DNA of 64,000 nucleotides from Millisia brevis NBRC 105863 (GTDB lineage Bacteria; Actinomycetota; Actinomycetes; Mycobacteriales; Mycobacteriaceae), in NCBI RefSeq assembly GCF_001552615.1, contig NZ_BCRN01000014.1:69400-133399 (forward strand), given 5' to 3'. The position numbers and the translations under genes are program-made. The notes beneath the pieces are model-generated. The model saw only the letters and a program-made list of their open reading frames with translations. It searched no databases and was not told the origin of the DNA. Positions 16,916 through 26,218 of this stretch are shown here, piece after piece (position 1 is the stretch's first letter; each line of letters starts with the position of its first letter).

Positions 16916-18010
16916 TCAGGGCACGATCAGGGCCTTGACCACCCGCTGGGCGGCGACGTCGTCGAGGGCGGCCTGGGCATGCGCGAGGTCGTATTCGGCG
17001 CTGATCAGCTCGGTCCAGGGGAATTGGTCGGCGTAGCGGGACATCACGCGCACCGAGCGGTAGACGTGGCCGGCGTCGCTGCCCCAGCAGCCGCGGACGT
17101 CGAGGTGCTTGCGGTTGAGGTCGAGGTGCGGGTTGAACGTCGCCGAACCGGTGTCGGTGTACTGGCCGACGACGACGTACCGCCCGGCGTCGCGGGTCAG
17201 GCGCATGCCCTCGGGCACCGCGGCGGGTACGCCGGTGGCCTCGATGGTGATGTCGGCCCCTCGCCCACCGGTCAGATCCCGGATCGCTTCGAGCCGTTCC
17301 GCTTCCGTGGTCGACGCGATATCGATGGTGGTGTCCGCGCCGAAGGTGCGGGCGGCGGCCAAACGGACCTCGGGTCCGCCGATCACGATCACGCGTCCGG
17401 CGCCGCGCAACTGCGCCAGCGCCGCGGCCGACAGCCCGACCGGCCCGGCGCCCTGCACGACCACGGTATCCCCGAAGTCGATCTCGGCCAGGGTCACCGC
17501 GTGCAGCGCGGTCGGCATCCCGCAGCCCGCGGCGAGGAAGGCGCGCCAGTCGAGGTTCTCCGGCAGCGGCACGATGTGCACCCCGGCGCGCAGATGGATG
17601 TACTGCGCCCAGCCGCCGAGCAGACCGTCGTCGGCGGACAGGGTGATGCCGTAGACCTTCCGATACGGGCACCGCGTCGTCGCATGCCCCACCGTGCAGT
17701 ACCAACACCGCCCGCAGGTGCCGTAGACGTCGAGGAAGGTCACCACCTGCCCGACCTCGACCGGCCGCCCGTCGACATCCAATGGCGCCGCGCCGGGGCC
17801 GATCTCGTCGATCACCCCGACGCTGACATGCCCCGGAATGATCGGATACGGCACCCCGGACAGCTGACCCTTCGCCAGGTGGGTATCGGTCCCGCAGACC
17901 TCGCTGCCGAGGGTCTTCAGCAGCACCGCGCCCGGCTCGAGGACCGGCCGCTCGAAGGTGCGCAACTCGATCGGCCGGTGCGGCTGCGGCATGACGGCGG
18001 CGGAGATCAT
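16916..18010 (-). CDS. Zinc-dependent alcohol dehydrogenase-family oxidoreductase
   Basis: Medium-chain dehydrogenase of 364 residues. The structural zinc cysteines are C99, C102, C105 and C113. Catalytic-zinc ligands are C39 (EVCGTD) and H61, but the usual glutamate after the histidine (GHE) is V62 (GHVSVG). The NAD(P) fold shows VVVQGAGPVGLSA. The C-terminal half matches threonine/sorbitol dehydrogenase-like enzymes. Substrate unknown. It starts 31 bases after the glucosyltransferase stop, so it may be co-expressed with the polysaccharide genes. Confidence 0.9.
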   Translation of the reverse strand: MISAAVMPQPHRPIELRTFERPVLEPGAVLLKTLGSEVCGTDTHLAKGQLSGVPYPIIPGHVSVGVIDEIGPGAAPLDVDGRPVEVGQVVTFLDVYGTCGRCWYCTVGHATTRCPYRKVYGITLSADDGLLGGWAQYIHLRAGVHIVPLPENLDWRAFLAAGCGMPTALHAVTLAEIDFGDTVVVQGAGPVGLSAAALAQLRGAGRVIVIGGPEVRLAAARTFGADTTIDIASTTEAERLEAIRDLTGGRGADITIEATGVPAAVPEGMRLTRDAGRYVVVGQYTDTGSATFNPHLDLNRKHLDVRGCWGSDAGHVYRSVRVMSRYADQFPWTELISAEYDLAHAQAALDDVAAQRVVKALIVP

Positions 18011-18041
18011 CGCGGGCCTACTTTACGAGTTGTGTTGTCGG

Positions 18042-19295
18042 TCAGGGAATATCGCGCTCGGGAAGCGGGCGCTCGATCACGGTGGGGCGCGGCAGCGGCT
18101 CGCGGACCCGCCGCTTGGCGCCGCGCAGGACACCGACGGTCGCTTCGGCGACGGTGCCCCAGTCGAAGTCCTCCTCCAGCCGGTCGCGGGCGGCGCGCGC
18201 CATGTCGGTCGCGGCGGCCGGGTCGTCGAGCGTTGCGGTCACCGCCGCGGCGAGCCCGACGGCGTCACCGGGGGTGAAGGTGCGACCGGTCCGGCCGTCG
18301 ATCACCGCTTCGGCCAGCCCGCCGGTGCGGGCCGCGATCACCGGGGTGCCGGCGGCCGCCGCTTCGAGCGCCACCAGGCCGAACGGCTCGTAGCGGCTCG
18401 GTACGATCAGCGCGTCGGCGCGGTGCAGGTGATCGAGAATGGCAGCGCGGTCCAGGATTCCGGTGAACTCCACCGCCCGAACCACCCGGTGGCGTCGGAC
18501 GATCTCCCGCAGCCACGTCTCCTGGGTGCCGCCGCCGACGATGGTCAGCGTCGTGCCGGGGTAGGCCCGCCGGATGCGGGGGAGCGCGGCGATCGCGTCG
18601 TGGATGCCCTTCTCGTATTCGAGGCGCCCCACGAACAGCAGCCGCGGCGGGCCGGTGCGTCCGCGGCGTTCCCGGTAGGGCCAGGCGTCGGGTTCGATTC
18701 CGTTGTGGATCAACACCACCGGGGCATGGAACGGCCCGAACAGGCGGGTGATCTCGTCGCGCATCGACTCCGAGCAGACGATCAGGGCGTCCGATTCGTT
18801 GGCCAGCCACCACTCGATCGAGTGGACCTGCCGATTGATCCGGCCCGATACCCACCCGCTGTGCCGGCCCGCTTCGGTGGCGTGGATGGTCGACACCAGC
18901 GGCACATCGTAGAACTCGGCCAACGCGATCGCCGGATGGGCGACGAGCCAGTCGTGCGCGTGGACGACATCCGGATGCCAGCCGTCACCCAAACCTGGCT
19001 TCCCCAAAGCGATTCCGGCGCGCACCATCGCGTGGCCCATCGCGAGCGTCCACGGCACCATATCGGAGCCGAACTCGAAGACCGGGGGATCCTCGGCCAC
19101 CGCGACCACCAGGACGCCCTCGTCGAAGTGCGCGGTGGTCGGGTGGGTTGTGGCGTCGGTACCGGTCGGACGGCGGGTCAACACCACCACCTCGTGACCG
19201 GCGGCGGCCGCCGCGGTCGCCAGGTGCCCCACGTGTCGACCCAATCCGCCGACGACCACCGGCGGGTACTCCCAGGACACGAGCAGGATGCGCAT
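18042..19295 (-). CDS. GT4 alpha-1,4-glucosyltransferase, Rv3032-like (glycogen synthase-type)
   Basis: GT-B glycosyltransferase of 417 residues that transfers glucose from a nucleotide donor to alpha-1,4-glucan. The N-terminal loop SWEYPPVVVGGLGRHV (residues 7-22) is the GlgA-like acceptor/donor glycine motif, and the C-terminal E-x7-E signature is in RYEPFGLVALEAAAAGTPVIA (about 300-320). M. tuberculosis Rv3032 makes the glucan backbone of methylglucose lipopolysaccharide and contributes to glycogen; the adjacent GH57 and methyltransferase genes are in the same order there. It follows the GH57 gene by 11 bases. Confidence 0.9.
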   Translation of the reverse strand: MRILLVSWEYPPVVVGGLGRHVGHLATAAAAAGHEVVVLTRRPTGTDATTHPTTAHFDEGVLVVAVAEDPPVFEFGSDMVPWTLAMGHAMVRAGIALGKPGLGDGWHPDVVHAHDWLVAHPAIALAEFYDVPLVSTIHATEAGRHSGWVSGRINRQVHSIEWWLANESDALIVCSESMRDEITRLFGPFHAPVVLIHNGIEPDAWPYRERRGRTGPPRLLFVGRLEYEKGIHDAIAALPRIRRAYPGTTLTIVGGGTQETWLREIVRRHRVVRAVEFTGILDRAAILDHLHRADALIVPSRYEPFGLVALEAAAAGTPVIAARTGGLAEAVIDGRTGRTFTPGDAVGLAAAVTATLDDPAAATDMARAARDRLEEDFDWGTVAEATVGVLRGAKRRVREPLPRPTVIERPLPERDIP

Positions 19296-19306
19296 CGCTC
19301 ACTCCC

Positions 19307-20878
19307 TCATTCGAGTCGATCGGCGGTACGGCGCAGGGCAACCGCGTCGCTCGGTGCGAGGCGGCGGGCATCGAGACCCGGGAACGGGCCGTCGGCCACC
19401 TGCCATCGGGTCGCGACATCGCAGGCCCGTTCCGATGTTGCCCGCAAAGCGGTTTCGGCGATCTCGCGGGCGGCGTGCGCGTGGGTGCGGGCGCGATCGC
19501 GGGCATAGCTCGCGGCGCTGTCCTTGCTGACCATGAACGCCCAGTCGCTCGAGACCGCCAGAACCAGTTCGCGCACGATCTGATCGCGCACCCGGTCGCG
19601 CAGCAGCACGCCGTCGCGGTGGCGTGCGGTGTGGTGCTCCTTGTCCAGGATCGCCATCGTCTCGGTCACCACCGAGGCGTTCAGATCGACCAGGTCCGTC
19701 ACCTGCGGGCCGTTCCACACCCGCCAGTCCTTGCCGGACCCCCAGGAGCTGTCCGCCAGCTCGAAGGGCGCGCCGACGTAGCCGGCGGTCGCGGCATCGG
19801 CGAGGGTGCCGACCTCGATCCCGGCGGCCGGCAGCGCCCGCAGCACCCGTTCGAGCCAGACCGGACCCTCGTGCCACCAGTGGCCGAACAGTTCGGTGTC
19901 GAAGGCGGCGACCACGTGGGCGGGGCGCCCGATCCGCTCGGACTCGGCGATCAGCCGGCCGCGCACCGTGTTCACGAAGTCGGCGACATGCCGGTCGACG
20001 GCGGCGTCGGCGCGGGCCGGGTCGTAGGCGGCCTTGTCCGCCGAATCGACCGTGCGTCCGGTGACCCGGGCCGGCTTGATGCCGGTCATGTGGTCGTAGG
20101 TGTGGAAGTCGCGGTAGTCGGCATGCCCCGGATATCCCGACTTCGGTGACCAGACGCGGTAGCTGACCGTCAGGTCGCGGCCGAAGGCCAGTACCCCCGA
20201 GTTGCGCACCGGACGGGCCAGGGACGTATCGCCGTGCAGCGCCGGGCCGTCGACCATGAACCGTTCGACGCCCGCCCGCGCGTAGCCGTGCTCCATGCCG
20301 ACCCGATAGCCGCATTCCGGCGCCCAGATGCCGGTCGGCCGGGTCCCCCAGTGCTGCTGGGCGGTTCGCAGGCCTTCGTCCAACGAGAAGGCGCGCAGCC
20401 GGTCATCCAGCAGGGGTTGGAAGGGGTGGGCGAGGGGACCGCCGAGCAGTTCGACGGTGCCCGCGTCGATCAACGGTCGCAGGACCGGCGACAGGCCGTG
20501 CCGCCAGCGGCCCTCGAACTCGTCGAGCGCCGCGGCCGCACGGCGACATTCGTAGGCCGCGATCGACCGGGTGCGCGGATCGGGGGAGTCGATCGCCTCG
20601 CGGCTGCGCAGCGCCCAGTCGCCCAGCCAGTGGTGCATGCCGCGCAGGCAGTGCGGGTCGTCGAGCTGTTCGGCGAGGATCGGCGTGATCCCCAGCGAGA
20701 TCGGCGCCGCGGTCTCGTCGCCGGACATCCGGTCGAGCACCCGCAGCACCGGCAGGTAGCAGTCCGCCCAGGATTGGTAGAGCCACTCCTCGCCGACCGG
20801 CCACCGGCCGTGGTGGGCCAACCAGGGCAGATGCGAATGCAGGACCAGGGTGAACAGGCCGGGGACGCGGTCGCCCAT
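19307..20878 (-). CDS. GH57 glycoside hydrolase, 1,4-alpha-glucan branching-type, Rv3031-like
   Basis: A 523-residue GH57 enzyme expected to introduce alpha-1,6 branches in the methylglucose polysaccharide. The conserved GH57 regions are clear: LVLHSHLPWL (10-19), the nucleophile E188 in IWAPECGY, and the acid/base D327 in AAFDTELFGHWW. A helical C-terminal domain (about 400-523) carries SSDWAFMVSKDSAASYA, typical of the branching subgroup. The ATG at 20878 overlaps the stop of the upstream methyltransferase (ATGA); the much longer open frame upstream is not coding. Length agrees with my memory of Rv3031 (526). Confidence 0.92.
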   Translation of the reverse strand: MGDRVPGLFTLVLHSHLPWLAHHGRWPVGEEWLYQSWADCYLPVLRVLDRMSGDETAAPISLGITPILAEQLDDPHCLRGMHHWLGDWALRSREAIDSPDPRTRSIAAYECRRAAAALDEFEGRWRHGLSPVLRPLIDAGTVELLGGPLAHPFQPLLDDRLRAFSLDEGLRTAQQHWGTRPTGIWAPECGYRVGMEHGYARAGVERFMVDGPALHGDTSLARPVRNSGVLAFGRDLTVSYRVWSPKSGYPGHADYRDFHTYDHMTGIKPARVTGRTVDSADKAAYDPARADAAVDRHVADFVNTVRGRLIAESERIGRPAHVVAAFDTELFGHWWHEGPVWLERVLRALPAAGIEVGTLADAATAGYVGAPFELADSSWGSGKDWRVWNGPQVTDLVDLNASVVTETMAILDKEHHTARHRDGVLLRDRVRDQIVRELVLAVSSDWAFMVSKDSAASYARDRARTHAHAAREIAETALRATSERACDVATRWQVADGPFPGLDARRLAPSDAVALRRTADRLE

Positions 20879-21720
20879 CAGCGACCCGTCGGCCGGTGGG
20901 CGACGGTGAGCAGGTCGAGGCTGGTGGGCAGATCGGTACCGGTGATCGCGAAATCGGCCGTGGTGACGCCGGCGACGTCGGCCACCAGGTCGTCCGGCCA
21001 GGGCTCGCCGGCGAGCGCGCGTTCGAGCTGCGCGTCGATGATCGACCCGCCGTGCCGGGCGTCGAGCCGGGCCAGGGTCGGAGCGTGCCGCACGCCGAGC
21101 TCCTCGGCGACCGCGAAGCCCGCCTCGATCAGCAGCTCGGTCAGCTCCTCGGGAGCCAGTTCGCGGGTATGGAAGGGGTTGAGCGGCGTATCGCGGCCGG
21201 GGGAGAAGGTCAACCGGTTGGGGGTGCTGACGATCAGCGAGCCGCCGGGACGCAGGACGCGCAGGCATTCGCGCAGGAAGCCGACCTGATCCCAGAGATG
21301 TTCGATCACTTGGAGATTGACCACCACGTCCACCGCGTCGTCCGGCAGCGGCAGACCGGCGAGGTTGCCGCGCACCGGGTGCACCCGCGGGTAGACCTCG
21401 CGGATGTGGGCGATGGCACTGCGGTCGTAGTCGAGCGCGATCACCCGCTCGGCGACGTCGGCGATCATCGCCGCGCCGTAGCCCTCACCGGCGCCGGCCT
21501 CGAGGACCCGCGCGTCTCGGCACCGCTCGAGCAGCCACTCGTAGACGACCTCGTGGCGGCGGAACCAGTAGTTCTCCTCGGGGATGCCCGGAATCGTCCG
21601 TTCGCCGGTCAGCGGCAACGACCAGTCGCCCGTGGCGGACACCACCGCCGTCCCGATCCCGAGGTCGGCGTCGTCGACCCGATCGATCGAGAACGTGTTC
21701 CCGTTTTTGGGGTCGCTCAT
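20878..21720 (-). CDS. SAM-dependent methyltransferase, Rv3030-like
   Basis: Class I methyltransferase of 280 residues. Motif I is VLEAGAGEGYGA, followed by VIALDYDRSAI, VDVVVNLQVIEHLWDQ and LRPGGSLIVSTPNR. Context with the GH57 and GT4 genes suggests that it methylates a glucan or its lipid/glycerate end, but the acceptor has not been read from sequence. The ATG at 21720 gives a length near Rv3030; a 20-residue upstream extension is poorly conserved in character. It is the first gene of the leftward run and is divergent from etfB across a well-formed palindrome. Confidence 0.88.
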   Translation of the reverse strand: MSDPKNGNTFSIDRVDDADLGIGTAVVSATGDWSLPLTGERTIPGIPEENYWFRRHEVVYEWLLERCRDARVLEAGAGEGYGAAMIADVAERVIALDYDRSAIAHIREVYPRVHPVRGNLAGLPLPDDAVDVVVNLQVIEHLWDQVGFLRECLRVLRPGGSLIVSTPNRLTFSPGRDTPLNPFHTRELAPEELTELLIEAGFAVAEELGVRHAPTLARLDARHGGSIIDAQLERALAGEPWPDDLVADVAGVTTADFAITGTDLPTSLDLLTVAHRPTGR

Positions 21721-21785
21721 CCGGGTGACTCTAGTCGTACCGGCCAAAAGGGCGGCAGGCCCCGCTGTCGGCAATGCCACACGCT

Positions 21786-21805
21786 AAGTTACTCACGAGT
21801 AACTT
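21786..21805. promoter_or_regulatory. 20-bp palindrome in the methyltransferase/etfB divergent promoter region
   Basis: AAGTTACTC and GAGTAACTT are perfect inverted 9-mers around a 2-base centre. The site lies 66 bp upstream of the leftward methyltransferase start and 107 bp upstream of etfB. The form TTACTC-N2-GAGTAA is that of a TetR-family operator; no regulator gene is adjacent. Confidence 0.65.
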
Positions 21806-21911
21806 GGGATGGGGTAACGTCGCCCCAGATCGTCGCTCGAGTGATGCATCTCGCACCTCGGGTGTTCACACCCCGGGCGCTACCACCGACACAGGAGGTC
21901 GACGCAGACCC

Positions 21912-22712
21912 ATGCCCAATATCGTTGTATTGATCAAGCAGGTTCCGGATACGTGGTCCGAGCGCAAGCTTTCCGATGGCGACTTCACTCTTGACCGTGA
22001 GGCGGCGGACGCGGTCCTCGATGAGATCAACGAGCGCGCCGTCGAAGAGGCCCTGTTGATCAAGGAGCGCGACGGCGGCGAGGTCAAGGTCGTCTCGGCC
22101 GGACCGGAGCGGGCCGGCGAGGCCATCCGCAAGGCCTTGTCGATGGGCGCCGACAGTGCGGTGCACATCAGCGACGAGGCGCTGCACGGCTCCGACGCCA
22201 TCCAGACCGCCTACGCCCTGGCGGCGGCCCTCGGCCAGGTCACCTTCGAGGACGGGGAGTCCGCCTCCCTGGTCATCGCGGGCAACGAGGCCACCGACGG
22301 TCGTGTCGGCGCGGTCCCGGCGATCATCGCCGAGTACCTGGGCCTGCCGGCGCTGACCCAGGTCCGCAAGGTCGAGATCTCCGGCACCACGATCACCGCC
22401 GAGCGCGAGACCGACGAGGGCGTCTTCGGCCTCGAGGCCGAGCTGCCCGCCGTGGTCAGCGTGACCGAGAAGATCAACGAGCCGCGCTTCCCCTCCTTCA
22501 AGGGGATCATGGCGGCCAAGAAGAAGCCGGTGCAGACCCTGACCCTGGCCGATATCGGCGTCGACCCGAGCATCGTGGGCGTCGCCAATTCGAGCACGCA
22601 GGTTGTCTCCTCGACGCCGAAGCCCCCGAAGGCTGCCGGTGAGAAGGTCGCGGACGACGGTGACGGCGGCATCAAGATCGCCGAGTACCTGATCGCGCAG
22701 AAGATCATCTAG
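21912..22712 (+). CDS. etfB: Electron transfer flavoprotein beta subunit
   Basis: A 266-residue EtfB/FixA protein that, with EtfA, takes electrons from acyl-CoA dehydrogenases. The N-terminus MPNIVVLIKQVPDTWSE, the AMP-binding region (VIAGNEATDGRVGAVPA) and the recognition-loop segment LPAVVSVTEKINEPRFPSFKGIMAAKKK are all characteristic. The ATG at 21912 follows AGGAGG by about 13 bases, longer than ideal; the upstream in-frame extension is not protein-like. The order etfB-etfA matches M. tuberculosis Rv3029c-Rv3028c. Confidence 0.95.
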   Translation: MPNIVVLIKQVPDTWSERKLSDGDFTLDREAADAVLDEINERAVEEALLIKERDGGEVKVVSAGPERAGEAIRKALSMGADSAVHISDEALHGSDAIQTAYALAAALGQVTFEDGESASLVIAGNEATDGRVGAVPAIIAEYLGLPALTQVRKVEISGTTITAERETDEGVFGLEAELPAVVSVTEKINEPRFPSFKGIMAAKKKPVQTLTLADIGVDPSIVGVANSSTQVVSSTPKPPKAAGEKVADDGDGGIKIAEYLIAQKII

Positions 22713-22764
22713 CGCCCGTCCGCCCAGCTCACCGCACTTCACTCACACGGAAAGAACTAGAGGA

Positions 22765-23724
22765 ATGGCTGAAGTACTCGTTCTCGTCGAGCAGGCCGAC
22801 GGGGCACTGAAGAAGTCGACGGCGGAACTGTTGACCGCCGCACGCGTCCTCGGCGAGCCGTCCGCGGTCGTCGTCGGGGCCCCCGGCACCGCCGATCCGT
22901 TGGTCGAGGCCCTCACCGCGGCAGGCGCCGAGAAGATCTACGTCGCCGAGTCGGCGGAAGTCCCGCAGTACCTGATCACCCCCAAGGTCGGCGCGCTCGC
23001 CGGACTGGTCGAGGGTGTCGCCCCCGCCGCGGTGCTGACCTCCGCGACGATCGAGGGCAAGGAGGTCGCCGGTCGGCTGGCCGCCCGCCTCGGCGCCGCG
23101 CTGCACAGCGACGTTGTCGGCATCGAGGGTGACGGCAAGACCCTCTACTCGATCTTCGGCGGCGCGTTCACCGTCGAGGCCGCGACCGCCAACGACGCCG
23201 CGCCGGTGATCTCGCTGCGCCCCGGTGCGATCGAGGCGGCCCCGGCCGCCGGCGCCGGCGAGCGTGTCGACATCGAGCTCCCCGACTTCTCCGAGGCCGC
23301 GGTCAAGATCACCTCGTCCGACCCGATCGTCGGTGGCGATCGCCCGGAACTGACCGAGGCATCGGTCGTCGTCTCCGGTGGTCGTGGCGTGGGCAGCGCC
23401 GACAACTTCGCGGTTGTCGAGTCCCTGGCCGACGCCCTCGGCGGTGCCGTCGGTGCCTCCCGCGCGGCGGTCGACTCCGGCTACTACCCGGGCCAGTTCC
23501 AGGTGGGTCAGACCGGCAAGACCGTCTCCCCGCAGCTGTACATCGCGCTGGGTATTTCCGGCGCCATCCAGCACCGGGCCGGCATGCAGACGTCCAAGAC
23601 CATCGTCGCGGTCAACAAGGACGAAGAGGCCCCGATCTTCGAGATCGCCGACTACGGCATCGTGGGCGATCTGTTCAACGTCGCCCCGCAGCTGACCGAG
23701 CAGGTCAAGAAGCACAAGGGCTGA
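22765..23724 (+). CDS. etfA: Electron transfer flavoprotein alpha subunit
   Basis: A 319-residue EtfA/FixB protein carrying the FAD. The C-terminal FAD domain is diagnostic: [14 protein letters not shown], then [31 protein letters not shown] and [24 protein letters not shown]. The N-terminal Rossmann-like domain pairs with EtfB. It begins 52 bases after etfB with GAAAGAACTAGAGGA upstream of the ATG, and is followed by a strong terminator. Together with EchA-type and acyl-CoA genes in this window it supports fatty acid oxidation; its membrane oxidoreductase EtfD is not in the window. Confidence 0.95.
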   Translation: MAEVLVLVEQADGALKKSTAELLTAARVLGEPSAVVVGAPGTADPLVEALTAAGAEKIYVAESAEVPQYLITPKVGALAGLVEGVAPAAVLTSATIEGKEVAGRLAARLGAALHSDVVGIEGDGKTLYSIFGGAFTVEAATANDAAPVISLRPGAIEAAPAAGAGERVDIELPDFSEAAVKITSSDPIVGGDRPELTEASVVVSGGRGVGSADNFAVVESLADALGGAVGASRAAVDSGYYPGQFQVGQTGKTVSPQLYIALGISGAIQHRAGMQTSKTIVAVNKDEEAPIFEIADYGIVGDLFNVAPQLTEQVKKHKG

Positions 23725-23776
23725 TCGGCCGACACGCCGATCGACATCGATCGACACCGATCCCCGCGATCGGTCG

Positions 23777-23818
23777 CCGCGGACCCGGGTCTCCTCGACC
23801 CGGGTCCGCGGTCGTTTC
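23777..23818 (+). terminator. Strong hairpin terminator after etfA
   Basis: CCGCGGACCCGGGT (23777-23790) and ACCCGGGTCCGCGG (23798-23811) form a perfect 14-bp stem with a 7-base loop, followed by TCGTTTCC. It lies 52 bp after the etfA stop and would separate etfBA from the cysteine desulfurase gene. Confidence 0.85.
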
Positions 23819-23891
23819 CGGACCCCGCGGCGGCGTGCGCACCGGGCGTGATCGGGATCCCCGCAGGCCCGGGCGGTACCCTGGACCGGCT

Positions 23892-25112
23892 ATGACCGGA
23901 AATCCCGCACAATCCCGGGGCGCCGAATCCTCGGCGATCTACCTCGACCACGCCGCGACCACCCCGATGGTCCCCGCGGCCGTCGAGGCGATGGTCGACG
24001 TCATGGCTCGGGTGGGCAACGCCTCGTCGGTGCACGGGGCCGGTCGCGCGGCGCGCCGCCGCCTGGAGGAGGCGCGTGAATCGATCGCCCGGGATCTCGG
24101 TGCCCGCCCGTCCGAGGTGATCTTCACCACCGGCGGCACCGAGAGCCTCAACCTCGCGCTCAAGGGGATCTTCTGGGCGCGCCGTGACGCCGACCCGCGC
24201 CGTCGACGCATCCTCGCGAGCAGCGTCGAGCATCACGCGGTCATCGACACCGTCGAATGGCTGGTCGCGCACGAGGGCGCCGAGGTCACCTGGCTGCCCG
24301 TCGACGCGCGGGGAGTGGTCACACCCGAGACCCTGGCCGCCGAATTGGCGGCACACGCGGACGAGATCGCCCTGGTGACGATCATGTGGGCCAACAACGA
24401 GGTCGGCTCGATCATGCCGATCGCCGAACTCGCCGAGCTGACCCGCGCCGCCGGCATCCCGTTCCACACCGACGCCGTGCAGGCGGTCGGCATCCTGCCG
24501 GTCGACTTCGGCTCCGGAGCCTTCTCCGCCCTGTCGTTGACCGCACACAAGTTCGGCGGGCCGACCGGGGTCGGTGCGCTGCTGCTGCGCCGCGATGTCG
24601 CCTGCGTGCCGCTGCTGCACGGGGGCGGCCAGGAGCGCGACGTGCGTTCCGGCACTCTCGACGTCGCCGGCGCCGCATCGATGGCCGCGGCCCTGCACCA
24701 GGCGGTCGACCGCCGGGAGGCCGCGGCCGCCGAACTGTCCCGCCTGCGCGATGCGTTGATCGCCGGGATCGTACGGGTGGCTCCCGACGCGGTGATCAAC
24801 GGCCCGCTGACCGATCGACTGCCCGGGAACGTCCACGTGTCGTTCCCCGGGTGTGAGGGAGATTCGTTGTTGATGTTGCTCGACGCCGCCGGGGTCGAGG
24901 TCTCGACCGGCTCCGCGTGCACCTCCGGTGTCGCGACCCCGAGCCACGTGCTGTCCGCGATGGGTATCGAGCGTGCCGCGGCGCGCGGTTCCCTGCGACT
25001 GTCGCTCGGCCACACCTCGACCGACGCCGATGTCGCCGGCGCGGTGGCGGCCCTGCCGTCGGTGCTGGCGCGGGCCCGGGCCGCCGGTCTCGCCGCGGTG
25101 GGAGGTCGATGA
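23892..25112 (+). CDS. Cysteine desulfurase (IscS/NifS family)
   Basis: PLP enzyme of 406 residues that releases sulfur from cysteine as an enzyme persulfide. Landmarks: YLDHAATTP (17-25), [25 protein letters not shown], the PLP lysine K220 in LTAHKFGGP, and the persulfide cysteine C343 in GSACTSG. It is co-translated with mnmA downstream (ATGA overlap), so its sulfur most probably feeds tRNA 2-thiouridylation, the arrangement I recall for M. tuberculosis Rv3025c-Rv3024c. The ATG at 23892 is chosen over upstream GTGs because the family begins shortly before the YLDHAATTP segment. Confidence 0.94.
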   Translation: MTGNPAQSRGAESSAIYLDHAATTPMVPAAVEAMVDVMARVGNASSVHGAGRAARRRLEEARESIARDLGARPSEVIFTTGGTESLNLALKGIFWARRDADPRRRRILASSVEHHAVIDTVEWLVAHEGAEVTWLPVDARGVVTPETLAAELAAHADEIALVTIMWANNEVGSIMPIAELAELTRAAGIPFHTDAVQAVGILPVDFGSGAFSALSLTAHKFGGPTGVGALLLRRDVACVPLLHGGGQERDVRSGTLDVAGAASMAAALHQAVDRREAAAAELSRLRDALIAGIVRVAPDAVINGPLTDRLPGNVHVSFPGCEGDSLLMLLDAAGVEVSTGSACTSGVATPSHVLSAMGIERAAARGSLRLSLGHTSTDADVAGAVAALPSVLARARAAGLAAVGGR

Positions 25113-26218
25113 TGCGCGTTCTGGTGGCGATGAGTGGTGGCGTCGATTCCTCGGTCGCGGCCGCCCGCCTGGTGCGCGCCGGGCACGACGTGGTCGGCGT
25201 TCATCTCGCCCTGTCGACCGTCGCCGGCGCCCTGCGCACCGGCTCGCGCGGGTGCTGCACGCGCGAGGACGCCGGCGATGCCCGCCGGGTGGCCGATCTG
25301 CTCGGGATCCCCTTCTACGTCTGGGATTTCGCGGACCGGTTCAAGGAGGACGTCATCGACGACTTCGTCGAGTCCTATGCCGCCGGCGAGACGCCGAACC
25401 CCTGCCTGCGCTGCAACGAGAAGATCAAGTTCACCGCGCTCGCCGACCGGGCCTATGCGCTCGGCTTCGAGGCGGTCGCCACCGGGCACTACGCCCGACT
25501 GGCGGACGGGAAGCTGCGGCGCGCGGTCGACGCCGACAAGGACCAGTCCTATGTGCTGGGTGTCCTGGACGCGCAGCGACTTTCGCGGGCGATGTTCCCC
25601 ATCGGTGACACCCCCAAGCCGCAGATCCGCGCGGAGGCAGCGGAACTCGGCCTCGCGGTCGCCGACAAGCCGGACAGCCACGACATCTGCTTCATCCCGT
25701 CCGGCGATACCCGCGCCTTCCTCGGCGCTCGCATCGGGCTGCGGCCCGGCGCCGTCGTCGACGACCGCACCGGCGCCCCGCTGGCGGAACACTCCGGCGT
25801 GCACGGGTTCACGATCGGCCAGCGTCGCGGCCTCGGCCTGGCCGGCCCCGGTCCCGATGGCGGCGCGCGGTACGTGACCGGCATCGACGCGGACACCGGA
25901 ACGGTCCGGGTCGGTTCGGCCGATCGTCTCGACATGTGGTCGATCGAAACCGGTCCCGCGGTGTGGGCGATCGCAGACGGAGCTCCGGACGAGTCGATCG
26001 ATTGCCTCGTTCAGGTGCGCGCGCACGGTGCGCCGGTCGAGGCGACGGTCTCGGTGACCGAGGACGGCGGCCTGCTCGCCCGACTGCACACGCCGATCCG
26101 CGGCGTCGCGCCCGGCCAGGCGATGGTGATCTATCGGCCGGACGTCGACGGCGACATCGTGCTCGGCAGCGGCACCATCCGCGTGGCCCGGCCCGCGGAA
26201 TCGGTCGCGGCACGGTGA
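25109..26218 (+). CDS. mnmA: tRNA-specific 2-thiouridylase MnmA (TrmU)
   Basis: A 369-residue ATP-pyrophosphatase that thiolates U34 of tRNA Lys, Glu and Gln. The PP-loop is SGGVDSS (9-15); the catalytic cysteines are C99 (PNPCLRCN) and C194 (HDICFIP), and the tRNA-binding stretches [10 protein letters not shown] and YVTGID are present. Two ATGs lie at 25109 and 25112; GGAGGT upstream serves either, and the first overlaps the desulfurase stop. The stop in turn overlaps the GTG of the next gene, making a three-gene coupled unit. Confidence 0.95.
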   Translation: MMRVLVAMSGGVDSSVAAARLVRAGHDVVGVHLALSTVAGALRTGSRGCCTREDAGDARRVADLLGIPFYVWDFADRFKEDVIDDFVESYAAGETPNPCLRCNEKIKFTALADRAYALGFEAVATGHYARLADGKLRRAVDADKDQSYVLGVLDAQRLSRAMFPIGDTPKPQIRAEAAELGLAVADKPDSHDICFIPSGDTRAFLGARIGLRPGAVVDDRTGAPLAEHSGVHGFTIGQRRGLGLAGPGPDGGARYVTGIDADTGTVRVGSADRLDMWSIETGPAVWAIADGAPDESIDCLVQVRAHGAPVEATVSVTEDGGLLARLHTPIRGVAPGQAMVIYRPDVDGDIVLGSGTIRVARPAESVAAR

